Origin: Sordaria brevicollis
Taxonomy: Eukaryota; Ascomycota; Sordariomycetes; Sordariales; Sordariaceae
Direction: 5' to 3'
DNA length: 64,000 nt
Assembly (NCBI GenBank): GCA_033439795.1
Contig: JAUTDP010000001.1
Location: 5,456,001 to 5,520,000, forward strand
Below the pieces are notes generated by a model. It was not told where the DNA came from and did no database searches. It saw only the letters and a list, made by a program, of their open reading frames with translations. The position numbers were made by a program, and so were the translations under genes. Of this stretch, positions 1-10,734 are shown piece by piece (the stretch's first letter is position 1; every line of letters starts with the position of its first letter).

Positions 1-226
1 TGTACTCCGAAGGAAAGCCATACCACCTTACTATTATCGCTCGGGGTTCTCTCGTCAAAGATGACAAGCCCTTCAAATTGAAAATAACCAACCGCTTCCT
101 CACGAGAATCTGCTCGCTTGAAGCAAAACCCATCAACTTCCCAGGGACACCTGCAGCCAGTTTACAGGAAAGGCAAGAACTCTGCACCACCTACTCCACC
201 CCCTCACATCCACTCCCCCAACAACC
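1..226. other. Upstream region of the serine hydrolase gene
   Basis: No gene could be assigned here. The stretch just before the ATG at 227 is pyrimidine- and A-rich (CCCCCAACAACC before the ATG), as in filamentous-fungal 5' leaders, so it is probably the promoter and 5' UTR of the next gene. Confidence 0.4.
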
Positions 227-2319
227 ATGAAGTCCCTTCTCCTTCTCCTGGCAACCGCCACCCACTTCGCTCCTTCCCTCGTCCTCGCCAAACAACCCTG
301 TCCCCTCTACGGCCCTCTCTTCCCCAAACCCTCCAGCTCCTCCGGCACCACCCTCCTCCAACACCCGGCCGTCAAATCCGCCGCCGCCTCCCTCGACGAA
401 ATCTTCCCCCGCTACATCGACAACGACAACACCACCGGCTCCTCCCACTTTTCTTATTCCGTCGAAGTCTTCTCCGGCGCCACCGACACACCATTATGGA
501 CGCACTACTGGACCGCTCCAAACCTGGGGGGGTTCAATTCCAGCGGAGTGAAGAAGGTGGATACGAATACCGTTTACAGAATAGGGAGTATAACCAAGAT
601 TTTTACCGTGTTGGCGTTTTTGGTTAGTGTGGGGGACAAGGTGTGGAATGAGCCGGTGACGAAGTATCTTCCGGAGTTGAAGAAATTGGCGGAACAGACG
701 CCGGGGGGAAGTATGATGGTGCCGGATTGGGAGGAGGTGACGTTGGGGGGGTTGGCGGGGCAGACGAGTGGGTTGACACGGGATTGTGAGTACTGACTTT
801 TGAGTTGATGGTGGGGAAGTGGAATGGAAGGAAGAGGCTGACGTAAGAGAAAAATAAACAGATGCGCTGCTCGGAGAGCTATCCTATGAAGCTCCCCTCG
901 ATGCCCTTTACAAGATCGGCTTTCCACCGCTACCGCTCGAAGAGTATCCGCCTTGCGGCACCGTTCCGACATGCAACAGAGAGCAGCTATTTGCTGGTTT
1001 GGCGAAGTTGCCGCCTTCGTTCCCGACTTCGACGACGCCGGCTTATTCGGATATCAGCTATGCGCTGCTGGGATATGTCGCGGAGAGGATCACGGGCAAG
1101 GATTTCAAGACACTGGTTACGGATACGGTGTTGAAACCGTTGAATCTGACGCACACGTTTACCTCGAAGCCGGATGATGCGCTGGGGATTATTCCGGGGA
1201 ATCGGTACTCGACGAGTTGGGCGTTTGAGTTGGCAGAGGAAGCTGCGTGAGTATCTATGGGAACTGGGAGGGGAAGAAGAGGAATTCGGGCTGACAAGAA
1301 GGTTATGGTATAGGACCGGAAACATGTACACCTCTGCTGGCGACATGTCAGCGCTCGGCCGAGCAATTATGCGATCGACACTGCTCAAGCCAGCTGTTAC
1401 ACGTCGATGGTTGAAGCCATCTGTGTTTACCTCTGACCCTAAATCAACCGTTGGAATGCCTTGGGGTATCAGGCAACTTGATATCGGCTTCAGTATGTTT
1501 CTTCTTCCCTGCTTTTCCTTCAAGCATCGACTAACTTTAACAGACCAATCCTTCCAAATAACCCACGCCTTCAACAAACTTGGTTCCCTCGGCGCCTACA
1601 CCTCCCTCCTCGCCATCATCCCCGACCTCGACATCGGCTTCTCCATCCTCGCCGCCGGCGACCCGCCCGCCGGCTTAGCCATGGACATCGCCGACACCCT
1701 AACAGCCACCTACCTCTCAACCATGACCACCGTCGCCCGCACCGAAGCCGACAGACTCTACAGCGGTCAATACCGATACACAGGGAACATCACTGTTTCC
1801 ATCCCCTCTTCCAATTCCTCACTCCCTTCCAATTCCTCGAGCCCGTTCCAACCACCAAAATACACCAACACCACTTTGCCATCCACGCGCCAACGCCTAA
1901 ACTCCTCCCTCACAATCTCCACCTCCACTTCCTCCCCGGGTCTAATTATCAAAAACTGGATCTCAAACTCAACAGACATGTCCTTCTACGCCGTCGCCAT
2001 TGGCTCCAACATTACCGACGAGTACCTAGACAAGATCAAACCCTCCGTGCGTCTTTATCCCACTGGGTTCGAGGAGCCCCTTCCAGATAACAAACCTGGC
2101 AAAAGAGTAGCTTTCAAGGCGGTATTCGAAGACTTGAGTCTACCCGAAAGAAAGCCGGGGATGCAGATGGGCACGGACTGCGCGACGTGGGTTGGGGTTA
2201 CCGGGGTTGTGTACGCGAGCAGGCCGTTGGATTTGTTTGTTTTTGAGGTGGATGGGGAGGGAAAGGTGAGGGGGGTGGAGAATGGGGCTTTGAGGGTTGT
2301 GCTTGATAAAGTGGGATGA
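227..2319 (+). CDS. Secreted LACTB-like (beta-lactamase/penicillin-binding family) serine hydrolase
   Basis: Four exons: 227-785, 862-1246, 1314-1492 and 1544-2319. All three introns are GT-AG (GTGAGT, GTGAGT, GTATGT donors), and each join keeps the frame, giving about 632 residues. Residues 1-21 are a hydrophobic signal peptide ending Val-Leu-Ala. The catalytic S-x-x-K box of the family is Ser121-Ile-Thr-Lys124, and Tyr248-Ser-Asp, followed by SYALLGYVAERITG, matches the Y-S-N/Y-x-N region. An N-glycosylation-rich C-terminal half (NSSLPSNSSS and others) fits an extracellular protein. In this family such fungal proteins are esterase- or peptidase-like hydrolases; the substrate cannot be told from sequence. 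It is not evidence of antibiotic resistance. It stands alone, with the convergent FLC-like gene 1.7 kb downstream. Family call is firm; the exact role is unknown. Confidence 0.88.
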
Positions 2320-3994
2320 ACGTGGGAGGGAACGAAGGGGACACGAGCTAGGGAGCTCTTGGAAGAAGAAAGGGGTCTTTTCTCGGATACGGAAGATGGG
2401 GAGGGGTTAAAAACATCAAAGGAGGGAGTTTGACTGAATGAATGATGGGAATGAACATACAAGGAATAGTTACCATAGGAGTCGGATATCGGGATTTTGG
2501 ATTAATGATGGATGTGTACTTGTCGTCTTCCTCCGTCCTTCTCTTCTACCGCAGTTTATTACTCTTCTCTTTCCACTAATGTAGGTAGGTACTTTAACAA
2601 CATATATGCTTTGTCTTTGGTTTATCAAATCAGATTCTTTCCCATTTTTCTTGGTTCTTCCAGATGCTTCAATAATCTCTTCCGTGTCCAAGCTTTGCGA
2701 CGGGTTCTTCGCGCTGCGCTGAGAAGGCAGGATACCAATGTCAACAATCATTCTTTCCCCAGAAGCCAAGCCCCACTTCTTCCCAACCGTCAACCCAAGG
2801 AGGACACTTGCAAATAGCACCACTTTTGTATTGATTTGGCCTGTCACTTGGTGCGTCGACCTGTTCACCAATGGTCGGCAACAAATTATCAAAAGGCTGG
2901 AATATTTGATCTGTTGTTGTGTGGAATCTCTAGGGCGCTTCCAGTCCGATGGCTGCATGATTACTCACTATATATGACCGACTGTGAGCTTGCCTACCTC
3001 CATCATATATGATTACTGTGAAAGAGCACTATTCCCCTTCAAGCGCGGGAAATCCTGAACTGGAAAAGTTTGTTGTATTGGCTCTCACATGTATCAACCA
3101 CAGTCGTGGCAAGGGATAGACAGCGGCACGGAGTCATGGTCACAAGCGACGTAGATGTATCAATGGTAGAATGTGAAGTCGAGTACTTGTAAGATCTTTC
3201 ATTTTTGTTTCTTTTTCTGCCCACCCAGCTCAACTGTAGGTGGAGATGCTATGGTATGCTGTGTTTTTCTCGGCTCCTCCATAGGTGGATGTTGTGTGTT
3301 TGCCTTTTTCGGCTTGGGTATAGTGTAGTTACAAGTTACACACTTGATCTTGATCTTGATATATGTAAATTTTTCTTTTGCATTCTGATCAAACCACATT
3401 TTGGTTATGACCGTGTTCTTCTTCTTTCCAAAGCTAACTATGTAGCATGTGGTATCTTGTCTCCCCATATTTCGGGTTGACTTCTCTTCTCTTCCTTCCT
3501 CTTCCGTCCTATATCTCTGACTTTCCTCCCAATGACGCCGATTGCGATGCCCTACCTAGCATATTTTGAACACAGACAAAAAGAAAATGAGAAAACAAAA
3601 ACCAAGAAACAGAAAAACATGTGTGACAAACGATAGTAGGAAAAGAACACTCCTTTTTTGCTCGTGTATCCAACACGGAGCCAGAGTGTGATGGGCTGGC
3701 ATGAATCAGCTCACTCAAAAAGCAAGGGGGTATACAATGGCTTGTGGCAAAGCAGCCACAACAAGCGCACACAAAGACCCTCCCTTTTCTTGATATCCTT
3801 TGTCCCCTTCTACCCAATGCAGGGGCGCGCTCACGGTAAGCTTCCAACAAACCGACCAAAAATGTACCGCCATCCGAGGAGTGAAAAGGTGTTGCCGTCA
3901 TGAAAATGGCTTCTCCAAAAAGCAAAAACTCCGTTTATTCCCTAGGTCATAAAGAGGCGAAGATTGTGATGATCTTGCCTGTGAACTTTGATCA
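2320..3994. other. Intergenic region between convergent genes
   Basis: About 1.7 kb between the hydrolase stop and the FLC-like stop, so it should hold both 3' UTRs. Composition is AT-richer than the genes. A GTAGGTAGGTAC motif lies at 2581-2592 and a short TTGATC direct repeat near 3343-3360. A 162-codon frame on the minus strand (2470-2958) lacks family features and is not called. Confidence 0.5.
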
Positions 3995-6353
3995 TTAATG
4001 CTCATAGCCGGCTCCTCGTTGCCACGGGCTGCATTTCAAGCGTTAGCTGTTGTTCAGATCAGATCATGGTTCAAATAAAACCTTACCTCGCGTTATTGAG
4101 AGCCCTGTACTGTGGTGTGAGGCTGGAGTTGCCGCCTTGTGGGCCGCCGTATGGACTGGGTGACGGTGCACGATGATCAAAGTTCACACCTGGCTTCTCG
4201 CCATATTGAGGACCTGGTGTGCTGCGGCCTTCTGAAGGGAACAGAGGCATCGCAGGGTCGACTGGAGACCTCGGGGGTGCATTGGTGAAGTGCAAACCAG
4301 CTCCGCCAGATGGCATGCCTGGCTGAAGCTCAGTCTGGCGACGAAGAGAATCCGAATTCATGGATTCCGCATCGTCATCGAGGTCGAGTCCCTTAAACCC
4401 GGACTTGTCTCCGCGAGCGGTAGCCGCAAGCGCATCGAGTTCGGTGGTTGTCGTAAGGTGCGTTTGTGACTTCATGAAGGATGTTCTATCATCGGCCATG
4501 TACTGGTAACGACTGTCAGGGTTCTCGCGGAAGAAGACGAAAACCGTAGAGCAGATGAGCATCAGCAGGTAAACCAAGGAGAAGACGGAGTTGGAAATCC
4601 ACAAGATGAGGCCGATGACACCAGTGACGAGTGGGGGCTGGTTGAAGACTTCAGTGAACATCAGTAGGAAGATGGCATTGATAAAGTTCATGACGCAAAT
4701 AGCGATGTTGAACCAGTTGGTCTTCTTGTCCATCCAAGGGCGCATGACGGTAGCCGCAATCAGAGCGGCGGCTTCGATGATAATGAAACCGACCGCTTGA
4801 GCGGTGCCATTGTGTTGTCCGAAAGCGACGAACATACCCTTGACAATCGTGTAGCCAAGAACCGGGACGATGAAGTAGTAGGCCGAAGCACGGAATTGGA
4901 CGTAGAGGAACCCCCACTTGTTTAAGGCTTGAGGGTCGGAGAACAGGATGTAAGCCGGGTTTTGGTGCATAACAACGGACCGGCGAGCAATTCTGATGAC
5001 CTTGAACGCGGCCCAGCCCAGCGTGCCGAGCATGCCCAAGAAGAAAAAGAGGGCCAATACCACTTCAGCGGGGGAATCGATCTGGGTAAATTCCCACAAG
5101 CACATGACGGTCATGGCGGGGAATCCAATGAGGGTGATGCGGAAGAGAATGCCCTTGAGTACGGTAAACCAGCCGTTTCGGAAGTCGAGGAAGGTATCGT
5201 GTTGCATCCAGCCCTTTTGCGCGGCGATTTCGCAGTATCCTTTCCAGCCGGCGACGCAAATGATGGTGACGACGACGAGAATGCAGAAGAAAATCAAGCA
5301 CGTCATGAACAGGTTGGTGGACTCGATAGAGGCGCGGAAGGCCGCACGCTGGATACCATACACAACGTAGGTGCCGGTGTCAGTCTGAATGTTTCCGCGC
5401 TTGAGGAGTTCGCGCTTCATGGCCTGCTCCATGGGCTCAACGATGGTGGTGGGCATATACGATAGCGAACGCCTTGCCAAGCTAACGCCAAAGTCGGCAA
5501 TATCGAGTGCGCGTTTTTGAACTTGAACCGAGACTGTCGCCATAGAGTCGAAGAGCAGCGAGGGGGTGCCGCCGGTTGCGCGCTGATACCAGGTAAATAT
5601 GTCCTGCATAAAATTGACCTTGATAATGCCCATGCTCCACTGGAAATCCTGGGTCCATCCCATGACGGCTGGTGGAAGAGGCACACCAGTAAGACCGAGC
5701 ATGGCCTGGGCTTGGAAATAACCAAAGAGGGAGAGGGCATTAGCGGCGACGTGAGATGCGGCGTTGTGGTGACCGAGGCCGGAAACAAAGGCAGATGAGG
5801 TCAAGGCAAAGGCAGCAACGATGGCGGTAGCCCACTTGACACCGGCCAAGTCGACCGTCTTTCCGTTTGAAATTTCGGCTTCGACACAAGCGACTGTTTG
5901 ACCGGCATTATCTCCTTCCGTCATGTTGATTCTGACTCGTACTTTGGCGTCGATATCGGGGAAGTTGTAGGCGATGCTGGGGATCTGTGACGCGGCCTCA
6001 TCTTCGACGGGGAAGGTAAAGTTGAGAGGAATCTTTCCAGCCGTCATAGGGCACAAACCCAACAGACCACTTTCGCAAGGGTCGACTTGGGCGGTGATGA
6101 TTTCATAGCCGTAGGCCGAGATGACGGCGTCGAAGATGACATAGCCTTGGATGGAAGAGACGGCAACGACGTCGATATTGGCGATGCCGCTTCCTGGTGT
6201 ATATTCAACATTGAACAAACTGGCCGAGAAACCCGAGTTCTCCTGGCATGTTTTGAGAGCCTTGGAAGCCAGCTTCTGTTCGCCAAAGACGGGAGATACG
6301 AGGGTCGCGATGGCCGCGAGGGCCGCTAGGGGCCGTGTTATCGAGAACCGCAT
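3995..6353 (-). CDS. FLC-like (flavin carrier/TRP-like) ML-domain membrane protein
   Basis: The main exon is 4087-6353, and a short last exon 3995-4028 follows a 58-nt intron (4029-4086: GTAAGG donor, GCTAAC branch, CAG acceptor). The apparent stop TAA overlaps the donor; splicing instead gives an ending -SPWQRGAGYEH and about 766 residues. Residues 1-24 are a signal peptide, about 25-165 an ML-like lumenal domain with spaced cysteines, then a long run of membrane segments (about 175-640) and a hydrophilic Ser/Pro-rich cytosolic tail. This is the layout of fungal Flc1-3 / TRP-ML-like proteins, which act in the ER or plasma membrane in FAD or calcium handling and cell-wall upkeep. The 5' region to about 7.3 kb is pyrimidine-rich on the sense strand. 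Family confidence is high; the terminal exon is inferred from splice signals and would need a transcript. Confidence 0.87.
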
Positions 6354-9300
6354 GCTGTTCGATAGTGCTATTTTCTATGATACCCAGTCGGGTATTCGAC
6401 TCGCAGTCTTGTTCGTCGACGGTAAAGCTGCGCTGAGGTGATGGTCAAAAGTGTCGCTGTTATCCAACAAGAACAATAGCCAAAACCCAAGATGGGATGA
6501 ACAACAGAGAGCGATTGTCAATGCAAGAGTTTGTCGTCAAAGGCCGGCTTCCACGTTGTTGAATCGATTCGATTCGAGTCGAGCCGTCGTTGTCGTCGAG
6601 GCAGTGAATGGGGTAAAGCGAAGGTGATCGGTCTGCCGATTCAATCCAACTGATTCATTCCTCTTTTCAAGTTTCCACAACTGAAACGAGCGTGTTGTTG
6701 TTGAAAAGCGAGGGTTGAGGGTGTAGTCGAGGAAGAGGTTCGACTTGACTGTTTCGGGGGCGACTTTGCGGTAGTGGTTTAGCTTCTGTCCCGGTTAATA
6801 TTGGTTGGTAGACCCCAAAGGAGGAAGGAGGTTGGAGGTTAGGCGGGATGGCAAAGAATTGGGAATAGAAGGGGATCAGGTTGTATCTGTATAATGAAGG
6901 GGGGGGAGAAAGATGGAGGAGGCCGGCAGAGGCAGCGGCACGATGCTGCTTGGGGACGGAGAACGCAACTGTGGGCGTTACTCCTTGATTTGCAAAACTA
7001 AACGTGTGTGTGTGGGAAAGAAGAAGGCAGTGTTGTGAAGGAAGGAGTGAAAGGACAAGAGAGGGTGGTGTCGTAATGAGAGACAAAAACCGGGCGGGAC
7101 AAGACCTGTCGAGACGTGCGGAAGGCCAGACTGGACACGAGGGAGGGCCTGGGAACGAGAAGGAACAGAAGGAGAGAACGGATGGGACCTCGAGAGAGAG
7201 TGCGACGAGACGTGGGATTGGGCCAGTGCTGAGATCGCGGACCCGCCCTTGGCCAGGTACGACGGGGTACGACAGTCGACAGGGCACAAGGTAGCGCCCG
7301 CATTATGCAGCCCCGGGGAGATGAGGTGTGGCTCCACTAGCGGAGTACCTGTATTCTGCACTCCCCACACATATTCCGGTCAGGTACCGTCTTATGATTT
7401 CTGATGAATTCGGACCCTTGTACTGTCGCACTTGCACGACGAACGGGACCCTTTCCTTCCTCCAATCCTTTTCCTTTCTCTTTGTCTTTCAGGGGCACCA
7501 CACTTTACTCGGCAGTGGCACTGTTGCTTCTCTTGAAGAATGAGTCCCGAGTAAATGATTTAAACAGCACTGCTCCTTCCTGTCCTCATCTCGACAGATG
7601 GCTAACAAGACCTTGGCTGTATCTTGGAATGCGCAAAGGCCGGTCTCACACTTGCAACAACTTGCACTTGGCCGTCCTTGTCGTCCTTGGAATTGTGCTT
7701 GGAGAACATCGTATTTCGTCACCAAGCATATTTCGACTGTTGGCGGTGGCTGGCGCTGCCTAATGCCCGGAATGCCTCCATTCTGCACCAACATGACAAG
7801 CTGGGCAGAGGATGGGGAATAGCTGGATGATAGGCACCTCTCAGCATGAGATCGTCCTTTCTTCTTACACATGTCAACAACAACCCGCTTCGGCATTCCA
7901 TGACAATTGCCAACACTTCACTCAGCAACTTCCCCTCCTTTTGGCGCGCAGTCATTTCGATAGTGTTGCCAAATTAGCGCTTGTCAAAGACAACGACTAA
8001 CACAAAGAGACTTCAGACGATATACACCAACAACATTGATACGTATTGCACAAACGCCCGTCGGCAACTAGAGATGCCATGCCAGCCATGCCATGTTCAG
8101 CGCTTCTGTCAGGCTTCGGGAATGTTGACTTATAACAGCTGGAGCGTAACCTTGAATTCCAAACAGCTCTTGCACAGCCCCCTTCGGCGCCAGCCAATAA
8201 CAGGCCATCCCTCCCCCCAGAAACCCACGAAGGGGAAAACCTCCTGACACAAGCCCAAGACACGGATCGCAAAAGGCGAGTCAACGGAATCGACGGACGC
8301 TGGTGTTTCGAAGAGAGTTCCACCGAGCAAGGTTCTCCGCTGCATCAATTGTCAAGCACGGCGCCGAGGCGGGCAAAGTCCAAATTGGAGGGTCGAGATC
8401 TTAGGGTTACCTGTTGGTCTTTTTACGTGTATAAAGTATAAACACGAGGACGGGACGGAAGAAAGATTACTTACCTACCTAGTATCGGGACCCTTCTTTT
8501 TCCGTATTGTTACTTCACGATTCCGTCGGGGATCTTCGTCTTCGCCAAGGGGTCCAATTGTGATTACATGTTGCACTGCCTTCTCTCATCTCTACAATCA
8601 CATCTGGGCAGCTCAATCCTGCCATTTCACATAAGGTATCGAAAGACCTTTTTACCATCAGCATGGCATTATTCACGAAAAGGCGTCCTGGAGGTCCGCT
8701 CCCTCTGGGCAACCTAAAGGAACCGCCCACTGAAATGGAAGCTCGGGTACGGCAAAGCACTAGATCCATCTGACGTGCAGCAAAAATAGACGCCATGGAG
8801 TCGCTGACTGGCTAGTCCGCCAGGGGTAATGCCACCATCCCTAGCGTTCTAGATTTGCCCAAGAAAGAAGGAACCACGGCATTCAAACAATGTCGAAAAA
8901 TCCGCATGACGTTTGGGTTTCCCGAGATGCTTCATGGTTTCAAAAACTCAGAAAAAAGCCATGGTGAAAAGGTACTCTCACGAAAAAAACACCAAAGACG
9001 AGAGATGATGCGACCATCACCAACTTCATTTCAACGCCCGTCGATCTCCCCGTCCATCCCCCCTCAAGCCCCCTCCATCCAATCGATTCTCTCCCCTTTG
9101 AAGCTTAGCCCAACCACGGATCTTCATGCTGATCAAACATTGGTTTTGCTGACTGAACTCTAGTGTCCAGCCCGCTGTGGATTTTCGCAAAAACGTTTGT
9201 GGCGCTTCGTCATTGTGCTTCTTCTTCTTTGCGTTCGTTGTGCCCTGAAATTCAGGGTTTTGTTGTTTTTGTCGGATCAACTTGTCACGCAAGCGAGGCT

Positions 9301-10734
9301 CACCTCACCGCCCTTGGAGTAAAAGGAAGGCTCAAACAACAGTTACAAGTTTCAAGATATGTATCTGATGGGCAATGCAGGAAGCTTCCAAAAGTTTTAA
9401 ACTCGAAACTAACCTAACAGCGGGCGTTCTAGATCCCGTTCTTTTGGTTTTGCTTGGCACGGTTAGGATGAATTCTTGGCTACCCTGGTGGTTACATCCA
9501 CCCGTGTTTTAAAACGGACCGTGACTTTATGCTTCTCGAATTCCCTTTAGTCGAGAAAAGGACTTTTCGACTTGTTTCATCACGCAATCAAGCAAACTAA
9601 ATGAAAAGCGATGTCCAACGGATATGCGGCTCTTCCATCGACAAGAACCTCAACCCAGAAGTGGACCTCTCCTCAAATGAAGGGACTGGACACACAGAGA
9701 CGACGAGCGAACACTGCCCACCAGATCCACCTCCACCATTTCTTATCACGAACTTGCACACAGAAATCCCGCGCATGATCGACTGTTAATCAACTGCAGG
9801 ATTGCCCTGATATCTCGTGGTTACCCATCCCCAACCATCTTTATTCTTTCTTGGAATAATTCGGTGAACCTTGAGGCTGTGTTCAAGGCAAGTCTTTTGC
9901 AGGATTTAACAGGGCGGACCAACTACCTAATATCCCTCAAACAGAAAAGGATCAAGGTTGGGAAGCAAGAAAAAGAAAAAAAAAAAAAAAAAGATAAGAA
10001 AGCATAGTCGCTCTGCTTGCACTGCTTGCAAAAAGTCCACGGAGGTACGAGTTAAAAGTTAAGGTGCCTATTATTAGTCTGTCACAGGTCTGGCGCATTG
10101 GTGACGTGTCTATAAGACACACACAGATTATAGATACAGACATGAAAGGAAAAGAAGCCATTCAATAGCTCTTTCACAGATTCAAACCCACCACTGCCTA
10201 CTGTACTTCGGACGGAGTTACTTTCATTGACTTGTATTACCCGCTGCCGTTTGTCAGTCCGTGTGGACATCTCTTCTGATTTCTACCATACATAATCCGT
10301 TTCAACAGGCAGTAACTTCCCCTCTTTTGACGCCATTCAACCTAACTGTGGGAAGAGAAAGAAAAAGAAAGGCAAGGATATAGATCTTCTGCTACGTCGA
10401 AGAAACCTGAGAACGAACGGAAGACAGGCTAAGATAAATATAGAAGTTTAATTATGACAGGTTTGGGTGATACAAGCAGATGGTTCCCTGAACGATGATG
10501 AAAAAAGATAACAAACTTTGTAGGTAATAACAGATTCTTAAAGGAATGGAATGGGGAAGAAAGAGGTAGGTAAGAGGTATTCAATACCTTCAAAACATCA
10601 TCGTCATCAGCAGCATCAACTTCATCAAAACATCATGCAAGTACAACTCGCTTCTCACACACATCGAAATCCTTTACATCCCGCTTACTCCCTTCTCTTC
10701 CATGTCAAATCCTCGCCTCTTCCCTTCTACCAGC
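6354..10734. other. 4.4-kb gene-free region between FLC-like gene and wetA
   Basis: No convincing coding sequence on either strand. The first ~900 bases are polypyrimidine-rich on the minus strand and probably hold the FLC-like promoter and leader. The part next to 10735 should hold the wetA 3' UTR. It contains an A-rich run (about 9968-9993), a TACCTACCTAG motif (8472-8482) and many short chance frames. An untranslated transcript cannot be excluded. Confidence 0.45.

Noticed and set aside
1174..1313. Reading the serine hydrolase without introns
   Set aside because: The uninterrupted frames break the S-x-x-K to Y-S-D order, while the three GT-AG introns join all family blocks in one frame.
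227..2319. Beta-lactamase-like gene as part of a biosynthetic or resistance cluster
   Set aside because: No synthase, transporter or regulator neighbours; LACTB-like secreted hydrolases are common single genes in fungi.
2470..2958. 162-codon minus-strand frame with a hydrophobic segment
   Set aside because: Composition unlike neighbouring genes, no family motif, and it lies where 3' UTRs are expected; a small gene cannot be fully excluded.
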